Of a DNA stretch of 64,000 bases, positions 9,762-18,250 are shown piece after piece; the first letter of the stretch is position 1, and each line of letters starts with the position of its first letter. Made by a program: the position numbers and the translations under genes. This DNA comes from Aquimarina sp. Aq107 (GTDB lineage Bacteria > Bacteroidota > Bacteroidia > Flavobacteriales > Flavobacteriaceae): the NCBI RefSeq assembly GCF_943733665.1, contig NZ_OX030782.1, forward strand, positions 3,520,501 through 3,584,500. The letters run 5' to 3'. The notes beneath the pieces are model-generated. The model worked only from the letters and a program-made list of their open reading frames with translations, was not told the origin of the DNA and did no database searches.

Positions 9762-10907
9762 ATGAAAATATTATTAGTAGGAGAATACAGTCGATTACAC
9801 AATTCGCTCAAAGAAGGTCTAATAAAAAATGGACATGAGGTAACTATTGTGGGTAATGGTGATGTATTTAAAAAATTTCCAATTGATATAGATGTTGATG
9901 GAAGTATTGTAAAAAACAATTTTGTACTTAATAAGATCAGACACTTAATTTTTAAAATTACTTCGATTGATATTGCATCTGTGGAATCCTACATTAAATT
10001 CAAAAAAAATAAGGCCTCTCTATCCAATTATGATTTTGTTCAATTAATTAACGAAACTCCTTTTAATATTGGACAATATTTCGAGAAAAAACTTTTAAAA
10101 TTTCTTTTTCAAAACAACAAGAATGTTTTTTTACTTGCTTGCGGCGATGATTTTAGATTTATTTCTTATTTACTTTCTGGAAAATTCCCATACAGCACCG
10201 TAAGTCCTTTTTTAAAAGACAACACTCTAAAAAAAGAATATAAACACACTTTAAAATTCGTTTCTAAAAAACAAAAAAGCATACATGATTTCGTCTTTAA
10301 AAATATAAAAGGGGTGATCCCTGTAAGTGTGGAGTATCATATTGCATATAAAAACACTCCTAAAGTATTACCACTGATTCCAAATCCTGTAAATATTGAC
10401 TCTATCAAGATAATCCCTTTCGTAAAGCATAAAAAGATAAAAATACTTCACGGAATCAATACTTCAAATTACTTAAAAAAAGGAAATGAATATTTTGAAA
10501 ATGCTTTAACCATTATTACTAACAAATATCCTGATAAAATCGAATTAATTACCACCAAAGACCTCCCGTATAACCAATACATCAAACACTTCTTATCTGC
10601 AGATATTATATTAGACCAAGCTCAAGCTCATGATCAAGGGTATAATGCCTTAGAAGCTATGGCAATGGGCAAAGTGGTTTTTACCGGTGCTGGAGAAGAC
10701 TTCAGGAAATATTATAATCTTAAAGATATTGTAGCAATTGATACATACCCTGATAGTTCTAAAATAGCTCAAGATCTCGAAAAACTAATTCTTAATACTG
10801 ATATGGTTTTTGAAATAGGAAAAAATGCCAGGGCATTTGTCGAAAAGGAGCATCATTACATTAATGTCGCAAAAAAATATATTGAAACCTGGAAAACATA
10901 TAGTTGA
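9762..10907 (+). CDS. Glycosyltransferase (GT-B fold, GT4-like)
   Basis: A 381-residue GT-B type glycosyltransferase. It starts MKILLVGEYSRLHNSLKEGL, with NGHEVTIVGNGD as the first nucleotide-fold strand pair; the C-terminal half has KILHGINTSNYLKKGNEYF, a donor-site segment ILDQAQAHDQGYNALEAMAMGKVVFTG (Ex7-type acid site, with the Glu in ALEAMA) and a final AKKYIETWKTY. The middle is divergent from the common GT4 pattern, so the donor is unknown. It is a single gene between the divergent fdtB operon and the convergent acyltransferase gene, ending 3 bases from the latter. Confidence 0.72.
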   Translation: MKILLVGEYSRLHNSLKEGLIKNGHEVTIVGNGDVFKKFPIDIDVDGSIVKNNFVLNKIRHLIFKITSIDIASVESYIKFKKNKASLSNYDFVQLINETPFNIGQYFEKKLLKFLFQNNKNVFLLACGDDFRFISYLLSGKFPYSTVSPFLKDNTLKKEYKHTLKFVSKKQKSIHDFVFKNIKGVIPVSVEYHIAYKNTPKVLPLIPNPVNIDSIKIIPFVKHKKIKILHGINTSNYLKKGNEYFENALTIITNKYPDKIELITTKDLPYNQYIKHFLSADIILDQAQAHDQGYNALEAMAMGKVVFTGAGEDFRKYYNLKDIVAIDTYPDSSKIAQDLEKLILNTDMVFEIGKNARAFVEKEHHYINVAKKYIETWKTYS

Positions 10908-10910
10908 CAC

Positions 10911-11843
10911 CTAAACAACCAACTCATAAAAATCCTGTGTATAGATTTCGCATCCTAACTCCTCCTTCTGTTTTAACAATCCAAAATTATTTTCAGTAAC
11001 TGTACCCATATCGAAAAAGCGATACCCTTCTTTTCTATACTTATCAATTAAAGAGATAAAAAGAAAATCCAATGCTCTATATTGCTCACCTTTATCAGTA
11101 ACCGCTCCATATTGAGACTTTACTACTCCTTCATTTTTAAAAATGGTAATTCCTGCAAGAACTTCTTTATCTAAACTTATGACAAACTGTTTTATAGATT
11201 CGGGAAACTTCTTTTTTAGCAAATGGATCTCTTGAAGTGTATGAACAGGTTTTACATTATGCTTTTCTTTCAGCCTTGGTATCAAGACACTATTCCAGAA
11301 ACCTGAAAAGTCATTTACTTCTTGTATTTCAAAACCAATATCTTTCCTTTTTTCATAATGCTTAAGTTTACTCTTATGAATGCTAGATGGTAGACTATAA
11401 TCTATAGCTAAATTTAGATCTCTACGATAAATTTTCCCTCCATGTTCTAACAAAAAAAACGTGAACTCATTCGTTGGCTTTTTATTGTAAAAAATTGGAA
11501 TAGTCTTAACAAATAGATTACGAACTTTATAAGAATCAAGAAATTTAATTATTTCAGAAAGAATATTTCTTACTTTTTCTCCTCCAATACTCTTTTTAAG
11601 AATTATACCTCCATAGGTTAAGCCTTGATGCGAATAAACCGCTTCATTCTTGATGTTAGCAGGAAAAACAGCTATCAACGTTGAATTATTAAAAACTAAT
11701 AAAGAGAAATCAAGGAATCTATCAGAATGATATTCCATAAAATCCCGGTTAAAAAGAAAAGTACCGTTCTTAGAGTTATCTATAAAATCATTCCATAACG
11801 AATAATCTTCTTTTTGATATTTTTTAATTGTATACGTTGACAA
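10911..11843 (-). CDS. FemAB/GNAT-like acyltransferase
   Basis: A 310-residue protein of the FemAB-like branch of the GNAT fold (acetyltransf_6 type), often found in flavobacterial exopolysaccharide loci. SKNGTFLFNRDFMEYHSDRF near residues 28-48, FPANI, SHQGLTYGGIIL near 82-94, and the C-terminal KSQYGAVTDKGEQYRALDFLFISLIDKYRKEGYRFFDMGT (acceptor and acyl-CoA or aminoacyl site) are characteristic. It probably attaches an acyl or aminoacyl group to an amino sugar; it could therefore supply the N-acylation step missing from the Fuc3N/Qui3N pathway next door, though this family is not the known FdtC family. Confidence 0.72.
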   Translation of the reverse strand: MSTYTIKKYQKEDYSLWNDFIDNSKNGTFLFNRDFMEYHSDRFLDFSLLVFNNSTLIAVFPANIKNEAVYSHQGLTYGGIILKKSIGGEKVRNILSEIIKFLDSYKVRNLFVKTIPIFYNKKPTNEFTFFLLEHGGKIYRRDLNLAIDYSLPSSIHKSKLKHYEKRKDIGFEIQEVNDFSGFWNSVLIPRLKEKHNVKPVHTLQEIHLLKKKFPESIKQFVISLDKEVLAGITIFKNEGVVKSQYGAVTDKGEQYRALDFLFISLIDKYRKEGYRFFDMGTVTENNFGLLKQKEELGCEIYTQDFYELVV

Positions 11844-11927
11844 AATAAGTATTTATGAAAGTGAAAATAGCTAATTTGTTTGAGTATCTGGAATATAAAA
11901 CTTACTTTTAGATGATTAAGTAAGAAG

Positions 11928-12161
11928 TTATGCTTCTTTTCTTAAAAAAAGGTAATAAAAGTTTATACCCGCAATTGCTGTATTAGTAATTATTATTGGC
12001 AATGACCAATTGAGTAAGACCCCATAAATTACAAAAGCCACACACCCCACAGTATTTATTAGACGAAGTTTTTTGATATTACGCATCAAAAATGATACAA
12101 GCACCATAAATGATGCAAAATACCCAACTAGTTCTATTATTAAATTTTGATCTAAAGACAT
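11928..12161 (-). CDS. Small YgjV-like inner-membrane protein
   Basis: A 77-residue protein with three hydrophobic segments (about residues 8-26, 34-50 and 53-70) and the pattern LVGYFASFMVLVSFLMRNIKKLRLINTVGC, which is typical of the small Imp-YgjV family of unknown function. It is monocistronic. Its upstream region is a near-perfect 20-base tandem repeat (12161-12200), so the promoter may be duplicated. Confidence 0.65.
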   Translation of the reverse strand: MSLDQNLIIELVGYFASFMVLVSFLMRNIKKLRLINTVGCVAFVIYGVLLNWSLPIIITNTAIAGINFYYLFLRKEA

Positions 12162-12200
12162 AAAAAAATGTATTTTATCGATAAAAAATGTATTTTACCG
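12161..12200. repeat. Two tandem copies of a 20-base A/T-rich unit
   Basis: Two adjacent 20-base units, 17 of 20 bases identical, lie directly before the start of the small membrane-protein gene. On the minus strand each unit contains TACATTTTTT, a poor -7-like element, so the duplication may have doubled the promoter. Confidence 0.6.
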
Positions 12201-12243
12201 TTATTTTGAAGAATTTTACAAGTTTATAGTTATTTCAAAAAAT

Positions 12244-12363
12244 TACATTTGCACCGATAAAAAATTATACTAATAAGCAATTACCCCCACAAACGAATTA
12301 ATCCCAAAACCATAATTACCCCAAGATTTCGACAAAAAATCCCGAGTTTCCTCGGGATTTTTT
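12244..12363 (+). ncRNA. Candidate small RNA: promoter, C-rich leader, terminator
   Basis: A perfect -7 element TACATTTG (12244-12251) faces right, away from the small membrane-protein gene, and about 105 bases later there is a strong rho-independent terminator (12334-12363). Between them there is no start codon with a usable frame. The predicted RNA (about 12256-12363) is poorly structured and carries three C-rich patches (TTACCCCCAC, AATCCCAAAACC, ATTACCCCAAG). The terminator also serves typA on the opposite strand, so the plus-strand RNA may not exist; a spurious promoter match is the alternative. Confidence 0.4.
12334..12363. terminator. Bidirectional rho-independent terminator downstream of typA
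   Basis: Thirteen-base perfect stem built on ATCCCGAG / CTCGGGAT with a TTTC loop and A/T runs on both sides. It ends typA on the minus strand and could end the candidate small RNA on the plus strand. Confidence 0.85.
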
Positions 12364-12394
12364 AATTGTATATTATAAATAAGAAATTTTAGAC

Positions 12395-14194
12395 TTATAC
12401 AATCTTATTTCTCTTACGTTCAACTTCGGTTAAGAATACTTTTCTTAATCTTAAATGATTAGGAGTTACTTCTACATACTCATCTTTTTGAATATATTCT
12501 AAAGCTTCTTCTAAAGAAAATTTAATTGCAGGAACGATCTTAGCTTTATCATCAGCTCCAGAAGAACGTACATTACTTAACTTTTTAGTTTTAGTAATAT
12601 TAACTGTCATATCATCTCCTCTAGAATTCTCTCCTATCACTTGACCTTCATAGATATCCTCACCTGGATCTACAAAAAACTTTCCTCTATCCTGTAATTT
12701 ATCAATTGAATATGGTATTGCAGAACCTTTTTCCATAGATACTAAAGATCCATTAATACGACCTGGAATATCACCTTTAAGCGGTTGATATTCTTTAAAT
12801 CGGTGCGCCATAATGGCCTCTCCAGCAGTAGCGGTTAGTAACTGATTACGTAATCCAATAATACCTCTTGATGGTATCATGAACTCACAAACCATTCGTT
12901 CTCCTTTGGCTTCCATGCTTAACATTTCTCCTTTACGCATTGTTACCATTTCTACCGCTTTACCAGATACATTCTCCGGTAAGTCAATAGTTAATTCTTC
13001 AATAGGTTCGCATTTTACACCATCAATCTCCTTAATAATTACTTGCGGCTGTCCGATTTGTAATTCATATCCTTCTCTACGCATTGTTTCAATAAGAACA
13101 GATAAGTGAAGTACACCTCTACCGAAAACCAAGAATTTATCTGCACTATTAGTTTCATTAACTCTAAGTGCTAAATTTTTCTCTAATTCTTTTTCTAATC
13201 TTTCTTTGATATGTCTTGAAGTAACAAATTTTCCGTCTTTACCAAAAAACGGAGAATCGTTAATTGTAAATAACATACTCATCGTTGGCTCATCAATTGC
13301 GATTGTTTTTAAACCTTCTGGATTTTCAATATCAGCAACGGTATCACCAATTTCAAATCCTTCTAGGCCAACTAAAGCACAAATATCTCCTGCTTCTACT
13401 TTATCGACTTTCATTCTTCCTAAACCTTCGAAAGTATGAAGTTCTTTTATTCTTGATTTCTTTATAGTTCCATCACGTTTTACCAAGGAAACCTGCATTC
13501 CTTCCGTTAATGTACCTCTTTGTAAACGACCAATCGCTATACGACCTGTAAATGAAGAAAAATCTAATGATGTAATTAACATCTGTACTGTTCCTTCTTC
13601 AATCTTTGGCGCAGGAATATGCTCCATTACCATATCCAATAATGGTTCTATACTATCAGTTTCGTTCTGCCAATCATCACTCATCCAATTGTTCTTTGCA
13701 GAACCATAAACTGTTGGAAAATCTAACTGCCACTCCTCTGCTCCTAATTCGAACATTAGATCAAAAACTTTCTCATGTACCTCATCTGGAGTACAGTTCT
13801 CCTTATCTACTTTATTAACAACTACACAAGGTTTTAATCCTAAATCAATTGCTTTTTGAAGTACAAAACGTGTTTGCGGCATTGGCCCTTCAAAAGCATC
13901 TACTAATAATAGCACACCATCAGCCATATTTAATACACGCTCTACTTCTCCACCGAAATCGGCGTGACCTGGTGTATCAATAATGTTGATTTTAGTTCCT
14001 TTATAAGTAACAGAAACATTCTTAGAAGTAATCGTGATTCCTCTTTCGCGCTCTAAATCATTATTATCTAAAATTAAATCTCCTGTATTCTCGTTTTCAC
14101 GAAATAATTGACAGTGATACATAATTTTATCTACCAAGGTAGTTTTACCGTGATCTACGTGAGCAATAATAGCAATGTTTTTTATAGCAGTCAT
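12395..14194 (-). CDS. typA: Translational GTPase TypA/BipA
   Basis: A 599-residue ribosome-associated GTPase involved in stress- and cold-related 50S assembly. G1 is AHVDHGKTT (about 11-19), the switch region has [13 protein letters not shown]3 is [16 protein letters not shown], and G4 is NKVDKE. The C-terminal part has the TypA-specific [24 protein letters not shown] and the conserved tail [18 protein letters not shown]. Full length, no anomaly. A -7 element TACATTTG lies at 14216-14223 on its strand, and the terminator at 12334-12363 follows it. Confidence 0.97.
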   Translation of the reverse strand: MTAIKNIAIIAHVDHGKTTLVDKIMYHCQLFRENENTGDLILDNNDLERERGITITSKNVSVTYKGTKINIIDTPGHADFGGEVERVLNMADGVLLLVDAFEGPMPQTRFVLQKAIDLGLKPCVVVNKVDKENCTPDEVHEKVFDLMFELGAEEWQLDFPTVYGSAKNNWMSDDWQNETDSIEPLLDMVMEHIPAPKIEEGTVQMLITSLDFSSFTGRIAIGRLQRGTLTEGMQVSLVKRDGTIKKSRIKELHTFEGLGRMKVDKVEAGDICALVGLEGFEIGDTVADIENPEGLKTIAIDEPTMSMLFTINDSPFFGKDGKFVTSRHIKERLEKELEKNLALRVNETNSADKFLVFGRGVLHLSVLIETMRREGYELQIGQPQVIIKEIDGVKCEPIEELTIDLPENVSGKAVEMVTMRKGEMLSMEAKGERMVCEFMIPSRGIIGLRNQLLTATAGEAIMAHRFKEYQPLKGDIPGRINGSLVSMEKGSAIPYSIDKLQDRGKFFVDPGEDIYEGQVIGENSRGDDMTVNITKTKKLSNVRSSGADDKAKIVPAIKFSLEEALEYIQKDEYVEVTPNHLRLRKVFLTEVERKRNKIV

Positions 14195-14215
14195 ATACGC
14201 CTGAATTTAAGGGTG

Positions 14216-14223
14216 CAAATGTA
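14216..14223 (-). promoter_or_regulatory. -7 element TACATTTG of typA
   Basis: Perfect TAnnTTTG 21 bases before the typA ATG on the minus strand. Confidence 0.55.
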
Positions 14224-14443
14224 CGTTATATTTTAATAGGTTGTACATTAAAACAAGAATAATAAAACAGCTTCAAAATCAAACACTTAAACCTCTCTTT
14301 TAAAGCTCCTTAAATTTCAGTTAACAATTAAGTATTCGAACAATAATATCTTGATAACATAGGGTAAGACAGCTAATATTCAACACTGTAATAGACATCA
14401 AACTTCTTGATAAATAATCTTTTCATTCGACCATTAAAACGCA

Positions 14444-14451
14444 TATCTTTG
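14444..14451 (+). promoter_or_regulatory. -7 element TATCTTTG of kdsA
   Basis: Perfect TAnnTTTG 18 bases before the kdsA ATG at 14470. The -33 region is not obvious. The 275-base gap between typA and kdsA otherwise holds only the typA promoter. Confidence 0.55.
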
Positions 14452-14469
14452 CATTCTTAAAATATTGAT

Positions 14470-15288
14470 ATGGAACTTTCAAAGATTAAAAATCTAAAAA
14501 ACCTTGATGCTAATAATTTTTTCCTTCTTGCAGGGCCTTGTGCCATTGAGGGAGAAGAAATGGCTTTAAGAATTGCTGAAAAAGTAGTAGAAATTACTTC
14601 TAAACTTAAAATTCCATATGTTTTCAAAGGTTCTTTTAAAAAAGCAAATCGAAGCCGTATTGATAGTTTTACGGGTATTGGAAATGAAAAAGCATTAAAA
14701 ATATTACGTAAAGTAGGAGAAACTTTTGAGGTTCCAACAGTTACCGATATTCATGAGAATGATGATGCAGCTATGGCTGCAGAATATGTTGATATTTTAC
14801 AAATTCCTGCATTTTTGGTAAGACAAACTGATCTAGTAGTCGCAGCAGCCAAAACCGGAAAAACAGTAAACCTTAAAAAAGGGCAGTTTATGAGCCCAGA
14901 AGCGATGCAACACGCAGTAAAAAAGGTTAACGATAGTGGTAGTGACTTAGCTATGATTACAGATAGAGGAACTATGTTCGGATATCAAGATATGATTGTA
15001 GATTTTAGAGGAATACCAACTATGAAACAATATGCTACAACAGTTCTTGATGTTACACATTCTCTACAACAACCTAATCAGACTAGCGGAGTAACGGGCG
15101 GAAGACCAGATATGATAGAAACGATCGCACGCGCTGGAGTAGTAACTGGTGTTGATGGTTTATTTATGGAAACGCATTTTGATCCTTCAAATGCGAAAAG
15201 TGATGGTGCTAATATGCTAGATCTACAATATCTAGAAAAGTTACTTAGTAACTTGGTTGCTATTAGACAAACCGTTAATTCGTTATAA
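14470..15288 (+). CDS. kdsA: 3-deoxy-8-phosphooctulonate (KDO-8-P) synthase
   Basis: A 272-residue class I aldolase-like enzyme that condenses phosphoenolpyruvate with arabinose 5-phosphate to give KDO-8-phosphate for lipopolysaccharide inner core. Motifs: FLLAGPCAIEGEE near 18-30, FKGSFKKANRSRIDSF near 55-70 (PEP and A5P binding), VPTVTDIHE, DILQIPAFLVRQTDL, NLKKGQFMSPEAM, and the C-terminal DGLFMETHFDPSNAKSDGANML. Full length. Its last 14 bases overlap the convergent DUF1801 gene. Confidence 0.97.
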   Translation: MELSKIKNLKNLDANNFFLLAGPCAIEGEEMALRIAEKVVEITSKLKIPYVFKGSFKKANRSRIDSFTGIGNEKALKILRKVGETFEVPTVTDIHENDDAAMAAEYVDILQIPAFLVRQTDLVVAAAKTGKTVNLKKGQFMSPEAMQHAVKKVNDSGSDLAMITDRGTMFGYQDMIVDFRGIPTMKQYATTVLDVTHSLQQPNQTSGVTGGRPDMIETIARAGVVTGVDGLFMETHFDPSNAKSDGANMLDLQYLEKLLSNLVAIRQTVNSL

Positions 15289-15637
15289 TTTTTTTATTTC
15301 TATGTAAATATGCTTGCTCAAGGAGGTCAATAAGCGTGTCTTCTTCTATTTCCTTTGGCTCAAAATAGCGTAAAGATTTAACGTATTTTCTTTTATCTGA
15401 CACTAGCTTATCCATGTGCTTGGTAAAATATTGTGCTCCCCAAAAGCCAATATCCACATATCCTTTAGTTACATTTAGATAGCAAATAGGACTTTTATCT
15501 ATGTAATAAAAAGGAACTTTCCACTTAAATAGCAATTGTACCTCTGGCAAAGTAGTTTCAATAAGTACCTGTAAATGAAGTAACATAGATCGAAATGGTT
15601 CCGGTTGGTTAAGAATATAATTTTCTGCAGGATTCAA
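15275..15637 (-). CDS. DUF1801 family protein (TTG start)
   Basis: A 120-residue small soluble protein of the DUF1801/YdhG-like family, recognised by NPAENYILNQPEPFRSMLLHL at the N-terminus, LFKWKVPFYYID near 40-51, and YVDIGFWGAQYF near 67-78. Function is unknown. The only start at the right place is TTG 15635-15637; no ATG exists upstream in frame. It overlaps kdsA by 14 bases tail to tail and is divergent from another TTG-initiated gene at 15700. Confidence 0.72.
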   Translation of the reverse strand: MNPAENYILNQPEPFRSMLLHLQVLIETTLPEVQLLFKWKVPFYYIDKSPICYLNVTKGYVDIGFWGAQYFTKHMDKLVSDKRKYVKSLRYFEPKEIEEDTLIDLLEQAYLHRNKKIITN

Positions 15638-15699
15638 TAAAAAATGGTATTTTTAAATAGTTAATTTTACAATTATTAACCCCAAGATATCTAATCACA

Positions 15700-17181
15700 T
15701 TGAAACCTCAAAACTCAATTCAATTAATCTTCTTTTTCCTTTTTTTATTACCTGGACTAGCTGAAAGTCAGATAAAAAAAAAGAAACAAGAAACATATGC
15801 CATAGAAGCAACTGTTCTGGATAAGAGCACCAAAACTCCTTTGCCTTTTACGAATGTTTTAATTGACGGAACATCAATAGGAACTATAACTAATGAAGAA
15901 GGAAAATTTGAGTTAACTATTAGTAAAAAATATGAATCCCGTAAAGTTGTATTTTCTTTTGTAGGTTATAAAAACAGTAGTATATCAATAAAAAAATTAA
16001 AAGATACTTCTAAAAAAGTATACCTAAATCCAGTTTCTACTTCATTAGATGAAATTGTTGTAACGGTAAAAAACAAATACAAAGAACTGATTGATCAAGC
16101 TATTTCATTAATTCCAGAAAATTACTCTCAGCAATCCACTGAACTAGAAGCATATTACAGAGAATTAACAAAAATAGATAACAATTACACAAAATTCTCC
16201 GATGCTGCGAGCCTTATACATTACTCCGCTTATGATTCTAATTTTGATTATTTATTATCTAGGACAAATTACATGCAGTTTAATCGTCTAGAATATAATA
16301 TTAACCAAGTTCCTTTTCCTGAGCCCCAAAAATTTGTAGCTGACACCAGAGACAAGGCCAAAATAATAGCCTTAAGAAAAAGTAATAATCTACAAGATTA
16401 TAAAATTTTAGAACAATCAAAGAAATTAAAATCTATCGACACTTTAAATCTAAAATGGTTGGAAAATAATGAAATAGGTGGAGGTCCTCTTCGATTAACT
16501 GGAGCAGATAAAGTAAAAAGGAAAGAAGATTTCTTTGATTCCCAAATAAATAACAAATATCTTTTCACCCTTTATGGAAAGAGCACTTATAATAATAAGT
16601 TAGTTTATATTATTTCTTTTAAGCCAAAAGATTTCTCTGATATTGAAACTCCCTATATTGGTGAAGTGACTATAGAAGAAGATAGCAAGGCAATTATTTC
16701 ATATCAATATAAACTTACTAACGAAGCAAAGAGTACTTTAAACCAGCGATTCGCAGCCCAACTAAAAACTCCAGAAGTTATAGAAAAAAGTAGCAAAAAA
16801 GCATTTATTACGCGCATTACCAGTCTAAAGAACTATCAAGTTTATGTTACATTCTCTGACTATAAGAACACATGGTATCTAAAGCGAATTAAAGCAATTA
16901 ATTCGTATGAAAACACAGGTGATTTATTCGAAAACTATAAAATAACTACAGAGTCAGAATTAATAGTTGGCGCGGTTAATATTGAAAAAATTTCTTCTTT
17001 TACTAATGACGAAATATTTAAAAATAATTTTTCTAATGCTCTATTTAACTACCCGCTTTCCTATGATAGCAATTTCTGGAATAACTACAATACCCTTATA
17101 GCTACTGGTGTTGTAGGAGAGGCATTAGAAGATTTAGAAGTTAAAGGAAGTTTAGAATCACAATTTAAACGTAAAAACTAA
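15700..17181 (+). CDS. Secreted CarboxypepD_reg-like protein (TTG start)
   Basis: A 493-residue exported protein. A signal peptide (about residues 1-24, ending LPGLAESQ) is followed by a carboxypeptidase-like regulatory domain (about 33-115: ATVLDKSTKTPLPFTNVLIDG, GTITNEEGKFEL, FSFVGYKNSSI, DEIVVTV). This is the N-terminal extension domain seen in many Bacteroidota outer-membrane proteins, but the rest is not a TonB receptor: about 380 residues of mixed strand and helix with no plug domain. Function is unknown. TTG is the only start that keeps the signal peptide. It is monocistronic. Confidence 0.72.
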   Translation: MKPQNSIQLIFFFLFLLPGLAESQIKKKKQETYAIEATVLDKSTKTPLPFTNVLIDGTSIGTITNEEGKFELTISKKYESRKVVFSFVGYKNSSISIKKLKDTSKKVYLNPVSTSLDEIVVTVKNKYKELIDQAISLIPENYSQQSTELEAYYRELTKIDNNYTKFSDAASLIHYSAYDSNFDYLLSRTNYMQFNRLEYNINQVPFPEPQKFVADTRDKAKIIALRKSNNLQDYKILEQSKKLKSIDTLNLKWLENNEIGGGPLRLTGADKVKRKEDFFDSQINNKYLFTLYGKSTYNNKLVYIISFKPKDFSDIETPYIGEVTIEEDSKAIISYQYKLTNEAKSTLNQRFAAQLKTPEVIEKSSKKAFITRITSLKNYQVYVTFSDYKNTWYLKRIKAINSYENTGDLFENYKITTESELIVGAVNIEKISSFTNDEIFKNNFSNALFNYPLSYDSNFWNNYNTLIATGVVGEALEDLEVKGSLESQFKRKN

Positions 17182-17227
17182 TTCCAGATTAAGTTCAAAA
17201 AAATTTGTGAGTTTCAACATTTTAATT

Positions 17228-17251
17228 TTACTTTGTATTTCAAAGTACTTT
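17228..17251 (+). promoter_or_regulatory. Palindromic operator ACTTTG-N5-CAAAGT, copy 1
   Basis: ACTTTG TATTT CAAAGT at 17230-17246, a perfect 6-base inverted repeat, lies 9 bases before ATG 17256 and is followed by ACTTTTAA. Its left arm forms part of a TTACTTTG -7-like element, so a protein bound here would block the promoter. The same arrangement recurs at 18214-18237. Confidence 0.7.
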
Positions 17252-17255
17252 TAAT

Positions 17256-17861
17256 ATGAGCACAGAAGATTATTTAAAAGATATTACGGAGATCAAGGAT
17301 ATGATGAATAAATCATCACGATTTTTCTCCCTTAGTGGTTTATCAGGAATATTAGCAGGTGTATATGCAATCATAGGTGCAGCAATTGCTTATTATCTTG
17401 TTAGTATCAGCGGTATAGATTATGTTATCGCCGAAGGAAAGATATTTAACTATATTCTAATTGACCTTGCAGCAGTAGCGCTTTTAAGCATTATAACCGG
17501 TATCATATTAAGCAACAGAAAAGCTAAGCAAAATAACGAAACCCTTTGGAATGGAACTTCCAAAAGATTACTCACTGCTTTTTTAATTCCATTGGTTACT
17601 GGTGGTATTTTTATTATCATCAAAGTTTATAATCATCATTATGGCCTTACTGGATCATTAATGCTAATTTTTTATGGATTAGCCTTAGTAAATGCGTCAA
17701 AATACACTATTGGAAACGTAAAATATTTGGGGTATGCAGAAATTATATTAGGTTTGGTGTGTTCTGTATTTCCGAATTATGGTTTCTGGTTTTGGGTTAT
17801 AGGATTTGGGATAATGCATATTGTGTATGGTAGTTTAATATACTTAAAACACGATAGATAA
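17256..17861 (+). CDS. Multi-pass membrane protein of unknown function
   Basis: A 201-residue inner-membrane protein with a short charged N-terminus (about 20 residues) and five or six hydrophobic segments (around 24-48, 65-85, 105-123, 130-147, 150-170, 175-195). SGLSGILAGVYAIIGAAIAYYL and the YLGYAEIILGLVCSVFPNYG segment recall a conserved Bacteroidota family encoded just before small winged-helix regulators. No function can be assigned. It is the first gene of the regulator operon, preceded by operator copy 1. Confidence 0.65.
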   Translation: MSTEDYLKDITEIKDMMNKSSRFFSLSGLSGILAGVYAIIGAAIAYYLVSISGIDYVIAEGKIFNYILIDLAAVALLSIITGIILSNRKAKQNNETLWNGTSKRLLTAFLIPLVTGGIFIIIKVYNHHYGLTGSLMLIFYGLALVNASKYTIGNVKYLGYAEIILGLVCSVFPNYGFWFWVIGFGIMHIVYGSLIYLKHDR

Positions 17862-17901
17862 TTCTTAGAAACACTTAAATTTTAAGCTTAAAAGCTAAGA
17901 A

Positions 17902-18195
17902 ATGAGCAGTATAATTGGAAACATAAATAAAGCATTTGATCACCGAATACGACTGGGTATTATGTCCATATTGGTGGTTAATGAGTACGCTGATTTTAAA
18001 ATGCTAAAGGAATTGTTAGGTGCAACTGATGGAAATCTAGCTAGTCACACCAAAGCACTAGAAAAATCAGAATATATATTAGTTGAAAAATCTTTTATAG
18101 GGAAAAAACCAAACACGCGATATAGTGCCACTAAAAAAGGGCGTGAAGCCTTTAAAAAACATGTAGAAGCTATTGAAAAATTACTAAAGCAATAG
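17902..18195 (+). CDS. Winged-helix transcriptional regulator (HTH_34 type)
   Basis: A 97-residue one-domain DNA-binding protein. FDHRIRLGIMSILVVNEYADFKMLKELLGATDGNLASHTKALEKSEYI is the classic MarR/ArsR-like small winged-helix pattern with the recognition helix around TDGNLASHTKAL; the wing is SFIGKKPNTRYSATKKGREAF. It lies 40 bases after the membrane protein. Two identical-arm palindromes (17230, 18216) at the promoters of its own operon and of the following operon make it the likely local repressor. Confidence 0.82.
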   Translation: MSSIIGNINKAFDHRIRLGIMSILVVNEYADFKMLKELLGATDGNLASHTKALEKSEYILVEKSFIGKKPNTRYSATKKGREAFKKHVEAIEKLLKQ

Positions 18196-18213
18196 CTATA
18201 TTTTTTTATCTTT

Positions 18214-18237
18214 TTACTTTGAAATTCAAAGTACTTT
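18214..18237 (+). promoter_or_regulatory. Palindromic operator ACTTTG-N5-CAAAGT, copy 2
   Basis: ACTTTG AAATT CAAAGT at 18216-18232, also followed by ACTTTTAA, lies 18 bases before ATG 18251. Arms, spacing and downstream bases match copy 1, and a TTACTTTG -7-like element again overlaps the left arm. Confidence 0.7.
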
Positions 18238-18250
18238 TAAAAATTAAAAA

